Shown: positions 25,638-36,639, numbered from the stretch's first letter. The stretch: 64,000 nt of DNA from Canna indica (GCA_034359265.1 CP136890.1:90917501-90981500); one strand, 5' to 3'. Notes: a model not told the origin generated them from the letters alone. Numbers and translations are program-made.

Positions 25638-26791
25638 ATGACACCTAAAACCAAACTCCCATCCTTACCTAATAATCTCTTGACCCAATTAGGAAAGAAA
25701 CAAGCCTCCAAGTTTGTAGATAGAGTCATCCTGCAAACTCGGCCAGTAAACTTAGATGACTTAGAAAGATTTGATATCCGAGAGAAACTTGCTAGTATGG
25801 GTTGGGTAGAATTTTTAGCAAAACAAGTACCGATTTGTCTCATCTTAGTAAAAGCTTTTTTTTCTAATCTAGTAATAGAGAAGGCAAGGCTTGGTGATGG
25901 CTTAGTTCTACGGTCTGAAATTTCAGAAAAATCCATAGTCATCATAGAATCCCTCATTAGAGATGTCTTTGAGTTTCCCCTAATGGGAAAACAAATTTAT
26001 AAGATGTCCTCCAACCATTTTTATGAGGAGTACCCTCCTCATGTAATTATACCAGCCATATGCGTACCCAAAGCATCAAGCTTTCACCCATAGCTAGGAT
26101 TGTGCACCTTATCATTGCATATAACATTCTTCCTAGAGCAGGACATTACGATGAGGTCACCTCCATGAGTTCTAGGGTACTCTTCTGTGCCATGTCTAGT
26201 ATACCTATAGATGTCCCTGACCTCATGCTTAGATACATAGCTGAAGTCCACTCCTCAAAAAAACAAGCTCTTCCTTATGCCTCAGTAATCTCTTATTTCA
26301 TATATGAAGCTGGGGTTGATAGATCTAGATTTGAGATAGAACCTATTCCGAGAGCCATAGACTCTTCCTCCCTGAGCCGCATGAAGATTCTTGAACATCA
26401 GCGCAGCAAAAGGACGCGAGGAGATCCATTGGACCAGGCGGAGCATGAGACAGAGATGGAGGAGGATGAAACTGGTGGAGGATCATCATCTGGCCCTTCC
26501 TGTGCGAGTCAAAGTGATCTAGAGCATCGCTTTGCATAATTTTAGATTAATCAGATGGAATGGAATAACACATCATCAGCCCACATGCAAGTGATCGATC
26601 GACAGATGGACGAGTTTGGCACTATGATCGGTGACCATGGCCGGCGCATCGACGAGTATGGTCAACGTGTTGACCAGTATGGTCAGCAAATAGATGAGTA
26701 CGGTCGTCGAGTTGATGAAATGTATGGGAGAGTGGATGAGATGTGGCAGTATTATCAGTCACATCTACCACCACCTGAGGATGAGTATTGA
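25638..26791 (+). pseudogene. Element C second ORF, plant transposon-type domain plus DEYG repeats
   Basis: ATG at 25638 follows a good splice acceptor (TTCTGCAG), and a donor at 25102 would give a 535-bp leader intron. The first frame (MTPKTKLPSLPNNL, later FDIREKLASMGWVEF) runs to 26093. A frameshift near 26060-26090 leads to NILPRAGHYDEVTSM and LPYASVISYFIYEAGVD. This resembles the domain found in many plant retroelement proteins labelled 'putative plant transposon protein' (recognised by pattern, not searched). After stops at about 26537-26545 the same frame reads a heptad-like series (RRIDEYGQRVDQYGQQ and so on), a probable coiled coil, ending at 26791. Its position before the 3' LTR recalls envelope-like ORFs of some copia elements. 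Function unknown. Confidence 0.5.
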
Positions 26792-27234
26792 TATTTTGGT
26801 GTACTGGTGTATTGACAGAACATATGATGTATTGGTATTTTTCATCCTATGGACATGTCTTTGATTGACACTTTGATGTATTGGTATTGTGATGTATTGA
26901 CACTTTGTCTTTGATTGACTATGTGATGTATTTTTCATCTTGCTATGCTTGCAATATTTGTTTTTGATGGATGACAAAAGGGGGAGAGTACATGGATATA
27001 TGCTCATTGATAGGGGGAGTAAATATATTGATAAGATAAGTAGCATAATTGAATACATTCATATAGAATATACAAAATGATAAAAGAAAATTTAGAAGAT
27101 ACATGTATATAGATAGGGGGAGTTTATCTTATAGATATGCATGTTGATAGGGAAAGAAATCCCTAAGTTGATATCCTTATGCTTTAATGTTATATTTTCT
27201 TAAGGATGTTTGTCATCATCAAAAAGGAGGAGAT

Positions 27235-28183
27235 TGTTGGCTTTAGGTTTTCAACCTTAGTCTTAATCTCGATATTGATAGTTTTGATGATAACAAACAT
27301 GGAACTAATGATTTCATTAAGAATATCTTTCAGGTTCCATATCGACTAGCGTTTGATGTCCTCGATCGGATAAATCGGAGAAATCACGAAATCGGAAGGG
27401 CATTGATCGTCGTGATCGGGTTCATCGCAGAAGTTTTTAGAAGATCGACGAGTGCACCAAAGTCGCTTGGACGAGTCCAAAGATCAAGTCAAAATCTCTC
27501 CAAGATGATGCTCGTTGAAAGCCAGAACCTGGAAATGAAGCGCAGAAGAAATAGGCTGAAGAAATAACATTCAGTCTAGGTTCGGTTGACCCGTCAATCG
27601 ATCGATCGAAGGTAAAGAAAGTAGCAGAGCTACTTCGGTCGAACGAGCAGTCGACCGATGGAAGCCCAAAACGGGCAGTAGCTCGGGCAGTCGACCCGTC
27701 GGTCGATCGACCTGCTGATTCCCGCGACGCAAGATCGCGTCGGTCGACCGACGGGTCGACAGAATGGTGAAAGAATCGGGCCAAGCCTGGCGGTCGACCA
27801 ATCAGTCGACCGACCTGCATATGAGCTGCGATGCAATACCGCGTCGATCGATCGATGGGTCGACCGAAGATCGCAGATCGCATGATCTGCGTCTGGCGGT
27901 CGACCAGTCGATCGACTGACCACAGGGTAAATAGAAATGGTCGAATGACCGGTCGATCGATGCTTCAACTAGTGCTTCGATCGGTGGCCTGTAACAGATA
28001 GTTTTCTATCCGTTGAACGTCGTTTCTTCACCTGGGTATAAATACACCCAGGTATGATTCATTTGATCTACTTCCCTTCATGTTACAGAAATTATTGAGC
28101 ATTTAAAGAGGGATTTAAAGCCTTCCAAATGATCAATCGTGTGCGCTCTGCTTCTCCAGCGAGTTCCACTTCAAGCGCAAGTT
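27235..28183 (+). repeat. Element C 3' LTR, truncated
   Basis: It matches 20605 to about 21535 of the 5' LTR, up to ACTTCAAGCGCAAGTT, and then stops. About 600 bp of LTR end is missing. The palindrome cluster (27580-27965) and TATA inverted repeat (28030-28053) are retained. Confidence 0.85.
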
Positions 28184-28428
28184 TTTCCTCAACTCGAGAA
28201 TTAAATCGAGCATCATCCAAGCTTCATCCTGAGTTCCACTTCAAGCTGAGTTTGTTTTCTCACCCGATTTTCTTCCACGCTTCGTTTTTGGGTTTCGGCT
28301 TTCAACGAGCATCATCCAAGCGACTTGATCTTTAGACTCATCCAAGCGACTTGGGTGCACTCGTCGATCTTTGAGAAACTTCCATCAAGATCAAGATTAA
28401 GGCTAAGGTTGAAAACCTAAAGCCAACA
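28184..28428 (-). repeat. Deletion junction filler and remnant of element B right LTR
   Basis: 28184-28236 is a patchwork whose pieces also occur close by: GAGTTCCACTTCAAG (about 28161) and GAGCATCATCCAAGC (about 28307). From about 28237 (GCTGAGTTTGTTTTCTCA) to CCAACA at 28428 the sequence matches the end of the left LTR of B. It looks like an end-joining repair with templated filler. Confidence 0.7.
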
Positions 28429-30343
28429 GGCTTTGGTTGGCAATCTACCATGAAGGAGCTTTCAAAGAAAGTTAATAATTTTTTGTGGTAGTTTTAATTG
28501 CCATAAGTCAGACCAGGAAATATCTAGGCTATTTGTAGTCAGGTCACGGCTTCTAAAGTATGTATAGGCTACACCAGTGGTAACAGACCCATTAGTATCA
28601 AAGATCCAAACCCAGGAATCATCATCAGGTGTAGAAGACAACCTTGTACTCTTAATGGATTCCCACAAAGATGAGACAAAACAAACATAACCCAATGAAT
28701 CATTCCAAACATTATTAGAGATGAGGGAACTAACAGTAGCATCACAAAGATTAGAATGCATATTAACAAATGTAGACTTGCAGTTTAAAGGAGCATCTAA
28801 ACACCAATGATCATTCATGATGCTAGTACTAGAACTTGAGTTTATTATTTTCTTGAACCCAAATCTAATTTTCTTAAGAGCAGAGAGAAATAGCTTCCAG
28901 GAGCCAGAGCAGTGATTAGAAGTGCTAACAGAAGTTTGGGATATAATAGGATATTTTCTTCTCACCAATTTTACCCATATATACTTATCATCAGCAAGAT
29001 AGGAGTATATCCTTTTAGCTTGCAAAGCAGAAACTTTATAGTGCAAATCTTGCACACCTAAACCACCCAATTGCTTGGGAAGAGTAATTGTTTCCCACTG
29101 AATAAGGTGCATGTCTTTATTACCATCCTTAGATGACCAAATGAATTGCCTCAGCTTAGAATTAACAGCATCAATGAACTGCTTATTAATCCAAGAGATA
29201 GAGAATGAATGTAAGGGGATAGAACTCAGAACAGAATTGACAAGGACAATTCTCCCAGCTTGTGAGATGAAATTGTTTTTTCAGCCTCCAATTCTACTTT
29301 GAATATTATCCATTACATAGTCAAATGCACTAGAAGGAGCTCTTCTAGGAGTAATAATTGAGCCGAGGTACTTAAATGGAAAGCTGCCATGCTTCATATT
29401 AAGAGCATTACACACCCTGTTCTTGATTAAAGGTGTGGCATAATTAGGGAAAAAAATTTCAAACTTGTCATAATTAACAGCTTGGCCAGTAAGGTTTTCA
29501 TAGACATCTATGATTTTCCTAACAAATTTAAGCCCTTTATCAGTAGCCTTGAAGACTAATAACACATCATCAACATACATTAAATGTGAAAGCTGAAATG
29601 AATCCTTAATTTTGATGGGAATAATGTGCTTAGAGGAGACATCATTATTAAATAGATTGGTTAAAGTTTGAGCCACTAAGATGTACAGATAGGGGGATAG
29701 AGGATGCCCCTGTCTTACACCTTTGGAGAAAGGAAAAAAAAGAGAAGTGTGACCATTCACAAGGCAGGAGAAGGTTGGAGAGGTTATACATACTTTGATC
29801 CAGTTGATGAAGAGGGGAGGGAAATTATAGGAGTGGAGGACATGCATAATAGCATTCCATAATAGCTTATCAAAAGCTTTGTCAAGGTCAAGCTTCACAA
29901 GGATATAAGATTTTTTGCTTTTGGAAGCATAAATAGAATGAGCTACCTCATATATTATCTTGAATATTTTTGCCTTTTAGAAAGGCAGTCTGCTCAGGGG
30001 AGATTACATAGGGGAGGAGGGGTTTCATTCTATTGGCTAGAATTTTTGCAATGATTCTATAATTGAGATTGCAAAGGGAGATATGCCTAAAGTCTTTAAC
30101 AGTCTTAGGCTGTTTAACCTTGGGGATAAAGGTAATTAATGTTTGATTCCATTCATGATGAATATTAGAGTTGGTGTAAAAGAGGTTTAGGCATTCATGA
30201 AAGGAAGGGGAAACAACATGCCAATAGGATTTGTAGAATTTAGCAGTGAATCCATCCAATTCAGGGCTCTTGCCATTTGGGAGAAGCCTAACCACCTCCA
30301 AGACTTCTGATTGTGAGAAGGGAGAGGTAAGACTTTGAACCAA
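28429..30343 (-). pseudogene. LINE reverse transcriptase and zf-RVT region
   Basis: From right to left, frame 30343-29948 gives MVQSLTSPFSQSEV, NGKSPELDGFTAKF and AKILANRMKPLLP, the RT fingers. Frame 29898-29281 gives MKLDLDKAFDKLLWNAI and the catalytic LMYVDDVLL. Frame 29112-28462 gives the thumb and zf-RVT region with LPKQLGGLGVQDL and DSWVWIFDTNGSVTTG, ending LPQKIINFL at the insertion point. Small frame breaks separate the three frames. The catalytic Asp pair is present, but the protein is not continuous, so it is inactive. Confidence 0.85.
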
Positions 30344-31054
30344 ATCAGAAGATAGCTATTTGAAAATAGGCCAGCCAATGGGAGTGGTAGATCTGGGGTT
30401 CAGGGGGGCCTAGAGGGTGGCATAATGATGGGTGAAAGCCTTAAGAATGTTTGTTTCCTCAGTCACAGTTTGCTCTAAGTGATTAATTATGGATGGAATA
30501 TGGTTAAGCCTTCGTTTTGATGTAACAACCCTGTGGAAATTAACAGTGTTCCTATCTCCATCCTCAATCCATTTGATCTTAGCCTTAGCCCACGTACCAT
30601 TTCAAAGCTATTTGCATTTGCAGGGCTATAGCTCTGTTATAGAGGGATCTAAGGGACAACTCTTGATCATGGGAGAGAGAATTGTTAGAGTCAACGAGTT
30701 CAAGTTTTAGAATTTCATTTTGAGTAGATGAGAGATTGTTTTCCAAGATACCCAGGATACTCCTATTCCATTCAGATAAGGCAAATTTAGACTGCTTCAA
30801 GTTCAGAGCAAACTTCATAAATGGATTAAGGAGAGGACTAGGGAAGGATCTAGACCATGTATTATCAATAATGTTATGGGAATCAGAGTATAAGGGCCAA
30901 AAAATTTGAAATTTGAAGCCCTTAGGCTTATCTTTACTAGCATTAGGGTTTAAATTAAGTAAAAGAGGAGAGTGATCAGATCCTATTATGGTTAAATGAG
31001 GAATTGAAGCTTTCCCATAAAAGTGAAGGCTAACAGGATGGGCAAATGCTCTGT

Positions 31055-31648
31055 CTAGTCTGATAAGGATTTTTTTTTACCCTTCCTATTGTTAGACCAA
31101 GTAAAATTAGGGTCTGAAAACTTCAGGTCAATCAAACCCGTATTACTAATAAAATCCCTGAAGTCTTTAACAGATTTATTAACCTTAAAGGGTAAGCCTC
31201 CAAACTTATCAGCATGGTGTAAAATATCATTAAAGTCACCCATCAAGAACCATGGGTAGCAGGATAGATCAAGATCAAGTAAAGAGTTCCATAATTCAGC
31301 TCTAACATTAGGGTTTGTATTAGCATAAATATTTGTGAATAAAAAATGTTTAATTTTTTCCATGTAAATGACAACATGAATAACTTGAAAGTTAATGGAA
31401 AGAACATGACATTGGATAACAGAGGAGTCTCAGGCCAAAATTAGGCCACCAGGAGCACCCAATGCTGGGGCCGAGACTCCAACCCAGTTTCGATCGAGGT
31501 AATTAATAAAAACAGAAGCATCATAAGAATCAACATGTGTTTCTTGAAGAGAAATAACATACGGAAGATAACATTCAATAATATTGTGCATATAGTCTTT
31601 GATGGAGCGTTTAGAAGCTCCTCTAACATTCCAACTAATTATCTTCAT
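31055..31648 (-). pseudogene. LINE AP-type endonuclease
   Basis: The start ATG at 31648 reads MKIISWNVRGASKRSIKDYM and ISLQETHVDSYDA, the EEP/APE fold N-terminus with the catalytic Asn (SWN) and Glu (QETH). Frame 31363-31055 continues with YPWFLMGDFNDILHHADKFG and FTWSNNRKGKKKS, carrying the GDFN and SW/TW motifs. A break lies between 31364 and 31429. This domain nicks target DNA to prime reverse transcription. Confidence 0.85.
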
Positions 31649-31650
31649 GC

Positions 31651-33274
31651 TTAAACAGAAGGAGGGGGGTTAGGGGAACTTCCCTGAGCCGGGCCTGAAG
31701 TATCCATCACTAGAAGTTCATCTCTCAAGGGGTTGATGTCTGGTTCTAGCGAGCGCCTTCTCTTATGCACTGTTGAGCCACCAGTGAGAAGGAGGGGTGC
31801 CGAGGAAGGAGCTTTAGATGTATTGGATGTATTTTTGGGCTTCCGACGGGGAGCCTTGGGAGGAAGTGGCGCCACAGGAGCAGCAGAGAAAACTACAGCA
31901 AGTTCCTCGGCCATCTGACTAAAGGAACGCGAGATCGGAGCATTAGGTGGCATGAATTCATCGACATCCATAGGAGTGGATAGAGAAGGTACCGAAGGGG
32001 GCAGGGGTCGGCTGGGAGAGGGGTGGGGAGATTTAGGTTTAGGGTTCCCCGATCCCCCCTTAAGTATGCTGGGTCGTGGATGTTGGAGTTCGGGAGATGG
32101 ATCCGAATTAACGGGTTGAGCCCGGGGGCCGAATGGGTTTGACCGAATGGGTTTGACCATCGACCCGTCAGTTCGAGGCATCCTTGCTTCGGCCACGAGG
32201 GGGAGGTATCCTTCCATCATCAGACCTACCATTGGCCGAACGGTTACCGTCCGACTGCCGACGGTAGGGACGACAACGATGTACTTGCACCCAAGGGCCG
32301 CAGGCCGATTCCATCGAGACCTCCGAGGTCGTGGAAGAGCCCACCGAGATAGAGAACCCAACACGAATAGAAGCATCCATCGGAACAGTAGAATCAACAG
32401 ACATACTCGAAACCTAAGCATTCATCGAAGGATCCGAAGAAAAAGGCTTACAGTTAGCCTCTGAATGCCCAATATGGCCACGAGAAATAGATTGACGACA
32501 AGTTTTCATATGAGACCGGCAAAAATAGTTCATCCCCATCAACACAAACCCTAACTCCTTGCCGGACGGGGACGGCAAGGTCAAGATCGATACAAACGCG
32601 TATATATTTTCCCCTTTCGAAAAGGAAAGAATGTCGATCAATACGAAGAACATTACCAAGAGAAGCAATGATTAAAGCAATCGAATATTCATTCCAAAAT
32701 TCCATTGGAAGGCTGTGTATGCGAACCCACACTGTAGCGGAAGAAATCTTCTCTTGCCAGGGCCAAAACATCGGCTTCCAAGGGATGAGGCGGAGAAGAT
32801 TTTCTCGTAAAGACCATGGTCCGGCAATCAAGGCATCAGTTGCCTGCTGCCGGGAATCAAAATGGAAGATAAAAAAACCATCATCTAAATCTAAAATCAA
32901 TTTCAAACCCAAGGTACCCCAGATCCGATCGGTCCAAGAGCGAACAGCGGCCACAGGCAGAGTGCGGCCTAAAATTTTTTCGACTAAACTCGATTGCCAT
33001 AGCTCGGACCATGATTCAAGTTGAGATTTTTGGAAAAAAAAACCCTTCTGGTAGGGTTGGATTTAAATCGATGAAAAATCGACGAGGAATCAGAAATAGG
33101 GTTGTTCATACCATTCAGAATCTGCGACCAGGACATATTCTCTGAGGGGAGGTTAGATATATTTACCGACTGTGATGATGAATAAGAAGGGAGAAGCGAA
33201 TCACCCACACACGGTCTTGCCGGCGGGACTTTTCCATTCAGACGAGAGGAAGCCGACGGGGAAGAAGCACGCAA
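31651..33274 (-). pseudogene. LINE ORF1 (DUF4283-type) with Pro-rich tail
   Basis: Frame 32954-32454 holds a DUF4283-like region (GFFIFHFDSRQQATDAL, GPWSLRENLLRL, VWVRIHSLPMEFW) typical of plant LINE ORF1 proteins. The N-terminal Ser-rich part is 33274-32984. A CCHC-like run near 32530-32450 is followed by a Pro/Ser-rich tail (32421-31651) ending 3 bp before the endonuclease ATG at 31648. ORF1 proteins bind the LINE RNA. Frame breaks near 32960 and 32440 make it a pseudogene. Confidence 0.75.
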
Positions 33275-33737
33275 AGATGGAGGAGATCTGGATCGAGATC
33301 TGACAAGGGAGGGAGGAAGGAGAGAGCGAAGGGTTGGGGGGAGCAGGCGGCGGTTGATCGCTCAAAGAGGGCTACGAGTTTGCCCTAGGCGGATGAGAGC
33401 AGAATGCCATTTGTCGTGTACATTATATTTTTTACCATGAACTCATTTTAATATAGTGTTACACACATAGCTCATTAGGTACTTGAGACTAATGTTCTCA
33501 CTATTATTTTAGTGGCAAGCTTATCATATGCCATATATTACGTGCTATATATAGTGTTATTGAACTCATGCATGAACTATTTATTTTCCATGGATAGTGT
33601 GTTTAGGATCCGTTTGGTACATTATATAGTATTAATTTGTACAGTACTAGTTTGTATTGGCTAACATGTATAGTACTAGTTTTTATTGTACTATTCTTAT
33701 ACAGTATTTGGTGCAAACATGTATAGTGAGTCTATGA

Positions 33738-35727
33738 GCCCGTTTGATTTGCAAACTGCTCGTCACATGACACCGGAAAAGGATAAGGACATAACACTAG
33801 GTGTCCTGGGATAGTAGTTATACCATGTTTGTTTCATCAAGAACAGAACACGATATCCAGTCCCGTCCTACGTTTGGTCGCTAAAACACAGTCCTATACA
33901 AGACAATATGACCAAAATACACTTGCATATTTTTAATGCTCAAATTTAATTTAACATGCATCCGTTGAGAGTCATTGACTCCACTGCTCATGCATCCATT
34001 GACAAGTCCAAACAAATTCTCCAAACTAAGAGCAGCAACATGCACTAACCATCGACAAATGTATGTAGAAACTGAGTACGATGCTGCCTTGCAAATGTCA
34101 AGGATGGAAATTGTGGACTACACTCTCCATGTTCTCAACTCAGCTAGTCAAGTGCTTCTACTATATTCGGCAATCTCAATTCAAACACACAGTAACAAGG
34201 TTGGTTTCCACCATTATCTTCATCCTCTCTGACAGTCTGAAAGCTTAAATTACAGCTGTGAAAGAAACTAGAGTGCATTTTAGCTGAACATGTCGCTTCT
34301 GCAATGATTCCAAATAGAACTGAAATAAAATGAAATTAACAAAGCACTATTTTTGTGCACTAGAACATGTAGCTTCTGCAGATCCTTCAAACAAAAGGTA
34401 GACAAAAACTTCGAAGTCTCTGGAACATATCTAACAACTAGTAGACAAGATTGAAGAAATGCAAATGATTAATCATTCCAATAGATCATGGATGCAATTA
34501 GCTTCAGGAATGATTAATCAAGCAGAAGAAGAAACAAACTGCAGATTAGCTTCAGTTTCACGAATTATTTGAACTAAGAGATCATGTTCAGGAATATATG
34601 GTATACCTTCTCAAAAATTGCTCATGCATGAAACCAATCTTTAGGAAAATTCTAATCCCATTATCTTCGAACAGCTTAAACAAAGAAAAATTGGATTAGA
34701 AACCAAAATATTTCAAAATCCATGCCTTCATTACCACATTCCAAAACTATGTATATGTTTGTATCTATAAACCACATCACTTTCTCTTGGAAAGAGTTCG
34801 ACTAAACTGCATTAGAAGAAGGTGGTAATAAAAAAGTTATTTTTTTGTTTGATTGCTTCTAGTTGTCTTCGTTCACTGCAAGCTCAAACTCGGATTGTAA
34901 ATGGCGAGATCAATCCACGCCGCAGCCCAACATCCCGAGTCGCCCTCCGACCTATCGAAGCTCTCCATCGGCGGTGACAACGCACTGCCATTTCTAGCCA
35001 AGCTTTGCAATTATCGTCGCACACCAACAGCGAGCTGAAGCTTCCTGTCATGTCTACCATGTGGCTGTCGGGGGTCAAGCGGTGAGTAGAGAACAGAGAG
35101 GGGCTCGGTCTTGGGGAGGTCGGAGATGTGAGAGGACGGTTTAGGGCAATTTGAGCGCTTGGAGTTGGAAGAAGCAGCAGAGGAGGAGCTGGAGCGCTTG
35201 GAGTTCTTTCGGGTGCCGACGCCGACAGGGATGTTGCGAAGGGGCCGCCTTTGGCCGTGATTACCACCCTCTTCTTCAGGTCCGTCTCCCTGCGTCTAGC
35301 GGCGACGGAGGCACGAAAAACAGCGGGCCAACAGAGAGTGCGACGTTGCTGGGGAGCCCGAAGAGGGAACGGGGACGAGAGACGGAGGCCGTCCATGGAG
35401 GGGAGAAGGAGCGCCTGCATGCCGGCCTGGGGATGAGGTGGGGTCGGGTGCAAAAGGGAAGGATGGTGATCGAGAGAGATCGAGAGTGGGAGAGACGAGC
35501 CGGTAGAAAGGATGAGAGCTTTTTCGAGGGTAATTTGTGTCTTTTTCTAGTCATGTCCTCTGCTCCAAATCGGTGTATCGAGAAATTTCTCGGTATATCA
35601 AAATGGTCTTAAATCCTGTCACGAACAATTTTGGTGTCCGGTCCCAGGGCCAGTTTTGCAAAACAAACGGGGAACATTGTCCGAAATCCAATCCAGTCCC
35701 CCATCTTTTTGCAAAACAAACGGACCT
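33738..35727. mobile_element. TIR element carrying a captured gene fragment
   Basis: The ends AGCCCGTTTGATTTGCAAAC and (inverted) AGGTCCGTTTGTTTTGCAAA are alike, and both contain further CCGTCC / CCGTTTG words inside. About 33900-34870 is AT-rich and non-coding. 35040-35540 is strongly GC-rich and includes the KAS I fragment. No transposase. Exact boundaries and target duplication are not resolved. Confidence 0.5.
35257..35420 (-). pseudogene. KASI: Captured 5' coding fragment of KAS I (beta-ketoacyl-ACP synthase I)
   Basis: ATG at 35420 reads MQALLLPSMDGLRLSSPFPL and then RRRETDLKKRVVIT. Plant plastid KAS I precursors begin MQAL, have a Ser/Pro/Leu-rich transit peptide with SPP-PLR, and reach the mature start at RRETDPKKRVVITG. 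So this is the transit peptide plus the first mature residues. After VVIT homology stops at about 35257 and unrelated GC-rich sequence follows. Pyrimidine-rich sequence upstream (35421-35540) may be captured 5' UTR. It lies inside a TIR element, so it was probably acquired by transduplication. No catalytic Cys-His-His residues are included, so it has no condensing activity. Confidence 0.7.
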
Positions 35728-36639
35728 AAATAATTATTTAGTATTTTAATTAATGAAATAAATTTTAACTCATTAGTTTTAATTAATGAAAAAATATATA
35801 ATACAAAAGAGGTGTTATGGTTTTAAAAATATTTTTTTATTAAAATATTTCATAATTTTTTTAATTTAAATTTAGTTTTTATAGACTTTGTACAAAAGTC
35901 TCTAATGCATTACATAGTATCTACTTTACGAAAATATCATTTCCATAGAAATAATATAATATACTATAATATAATATATTTTATTATTAAAAAATATTTC
36001 ATAAATTAAAATTATTTTTTAAATATTTTATTATTATTATTTTCTAATTTTTGGACAGGGGTAAAATGGGTATCCAAAATATTACGTTCAGAATTTAAAA
36101 AATTTCACTTCTAAAATTTAAATTTGGGAATTTCCACTCAAAAATTTGGTTTAAAAAAATTATTATTTTTCTAATACAACCTAATGATGGGTCTCATGGT
36201 GTATTACTAATACACCATATGATATATTATTTTTAATACATGTATTAGTTAATGCCCCTTTTAAGAGTTCCCAAATACTGTGATAATACTATACATGGAC
36301 TTATACAAGGTACCAAACGGGCCCATAGAGTTAACCTGAACACTATGGTGACATGTTGTATTCATTATTATGATGATCTATTTGTAGTTTGTTAGTCTCG
36401 TACTTGGACATTTTACAACCCAATGAATATTAGGGAGTCCACAGGTAAAATTACTCATGTTCAATATATAGATATGCTACTGCATAGGGGTACACAAAGT
36501 TCCTAGAAGCTATCCTTGGATAGCCGCTCACCTTGTACGAGCAGGCGAGGTGGGCCACTCTTGGGTGTGAGTGTGCAGGGGAAAACCCACGAAGCTCTTG
36601 CCAATATCTCTCTTGATTTATTGATATTAAATATATATG

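Larger units (their letters stand above)
20605..28183 (+). mobile_element. Gag-only LTR retrotransposon C with a second ORF
   Basis: The 5' LTR is 20605-22149, followed by ATTGGTATCAGAGC (initiator tRNA-Met primer site). Then come gag (22219-23618), an AT-rich spacer, a second ORF (25638-26791), a purine tract AAAAAGGAGGAGAT at 27221-27234 and a truncated 3' LTR (27235 to about 28183). It is the same family as element B, inserted in B's LTR in the opposite orientation. The 3' LTR end, its target duplication and part of B's LTR have been deleted. Confidence 0.85.
13600..28428 (-). mobile_element. Gag-only LTR retrotransposon B, host of element C
   Basis: The 5-bp target duplication GGCTT lies at 13595-13599 and 28429-28433. 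The left LTR is 13600-15142 and the right LTR starts at 19607. A - strand primer binding site TGGTATCAGAGCGGG adjoins 19606, and a purine tract (GGGGGAGAT with an upstream A-run, - strand) adjoins the left LTR. Between the LTRs there is gag (about 18263-19539) but no protease, integrase, RT or RNase H. The rest (15143-18262) is AT-rich and non-coding. Its right LTR is interrupted at 20604 by element C and resumes about 28237-28428. Confidence 0.85.
12656..33415 (-). mobile_element. Full-span L1-type LINE, split by a 14.8-kb nested insertion
   Basis: A 13-bp target duplication GTGTACATTATAT lies at 12643-12655 and 33416-33428, on the two outer sides of LINE sequence. The 3' end (an AT-rich tail at 12656 onward) is at left and the 5' end at right. 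The LINE parts are 12656-13599 and 28429-33415; the part between is the B/C LTR composite with its own 5-bp duplication GGCTT. Domain order from right to left is ORF1, endonuclease, RT, zf-RVT, RNase H, as in plant L1 elements. Frames are interrupted in several places. Confidence 0.9.
33606..36324. mobile_element. TIR element (PIF/Harbinger-like ends) with nested insertion
   Basis: The left end GGATCCGTTTGGTACATTA and the inverted right end GGGCCCGTTTGGTACCTTG match well, and the subterminal TACAGTACTA / TATAGTATTA words agree. No transposase is present. It contains a second TIR element at about 33738-35727. The target duplication is unclear, so the superfamily is tentative. Confidence 0.55.

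Noticed and set aside
34884..35256. Continuation of the captured KAS I frame as a longer novel protein
   Set aside because: Homology stops after VVIT; the rest is Pro/Ser/Ala-rich as expected from GC-rich non-coding sequence, so I do not claim a gene.
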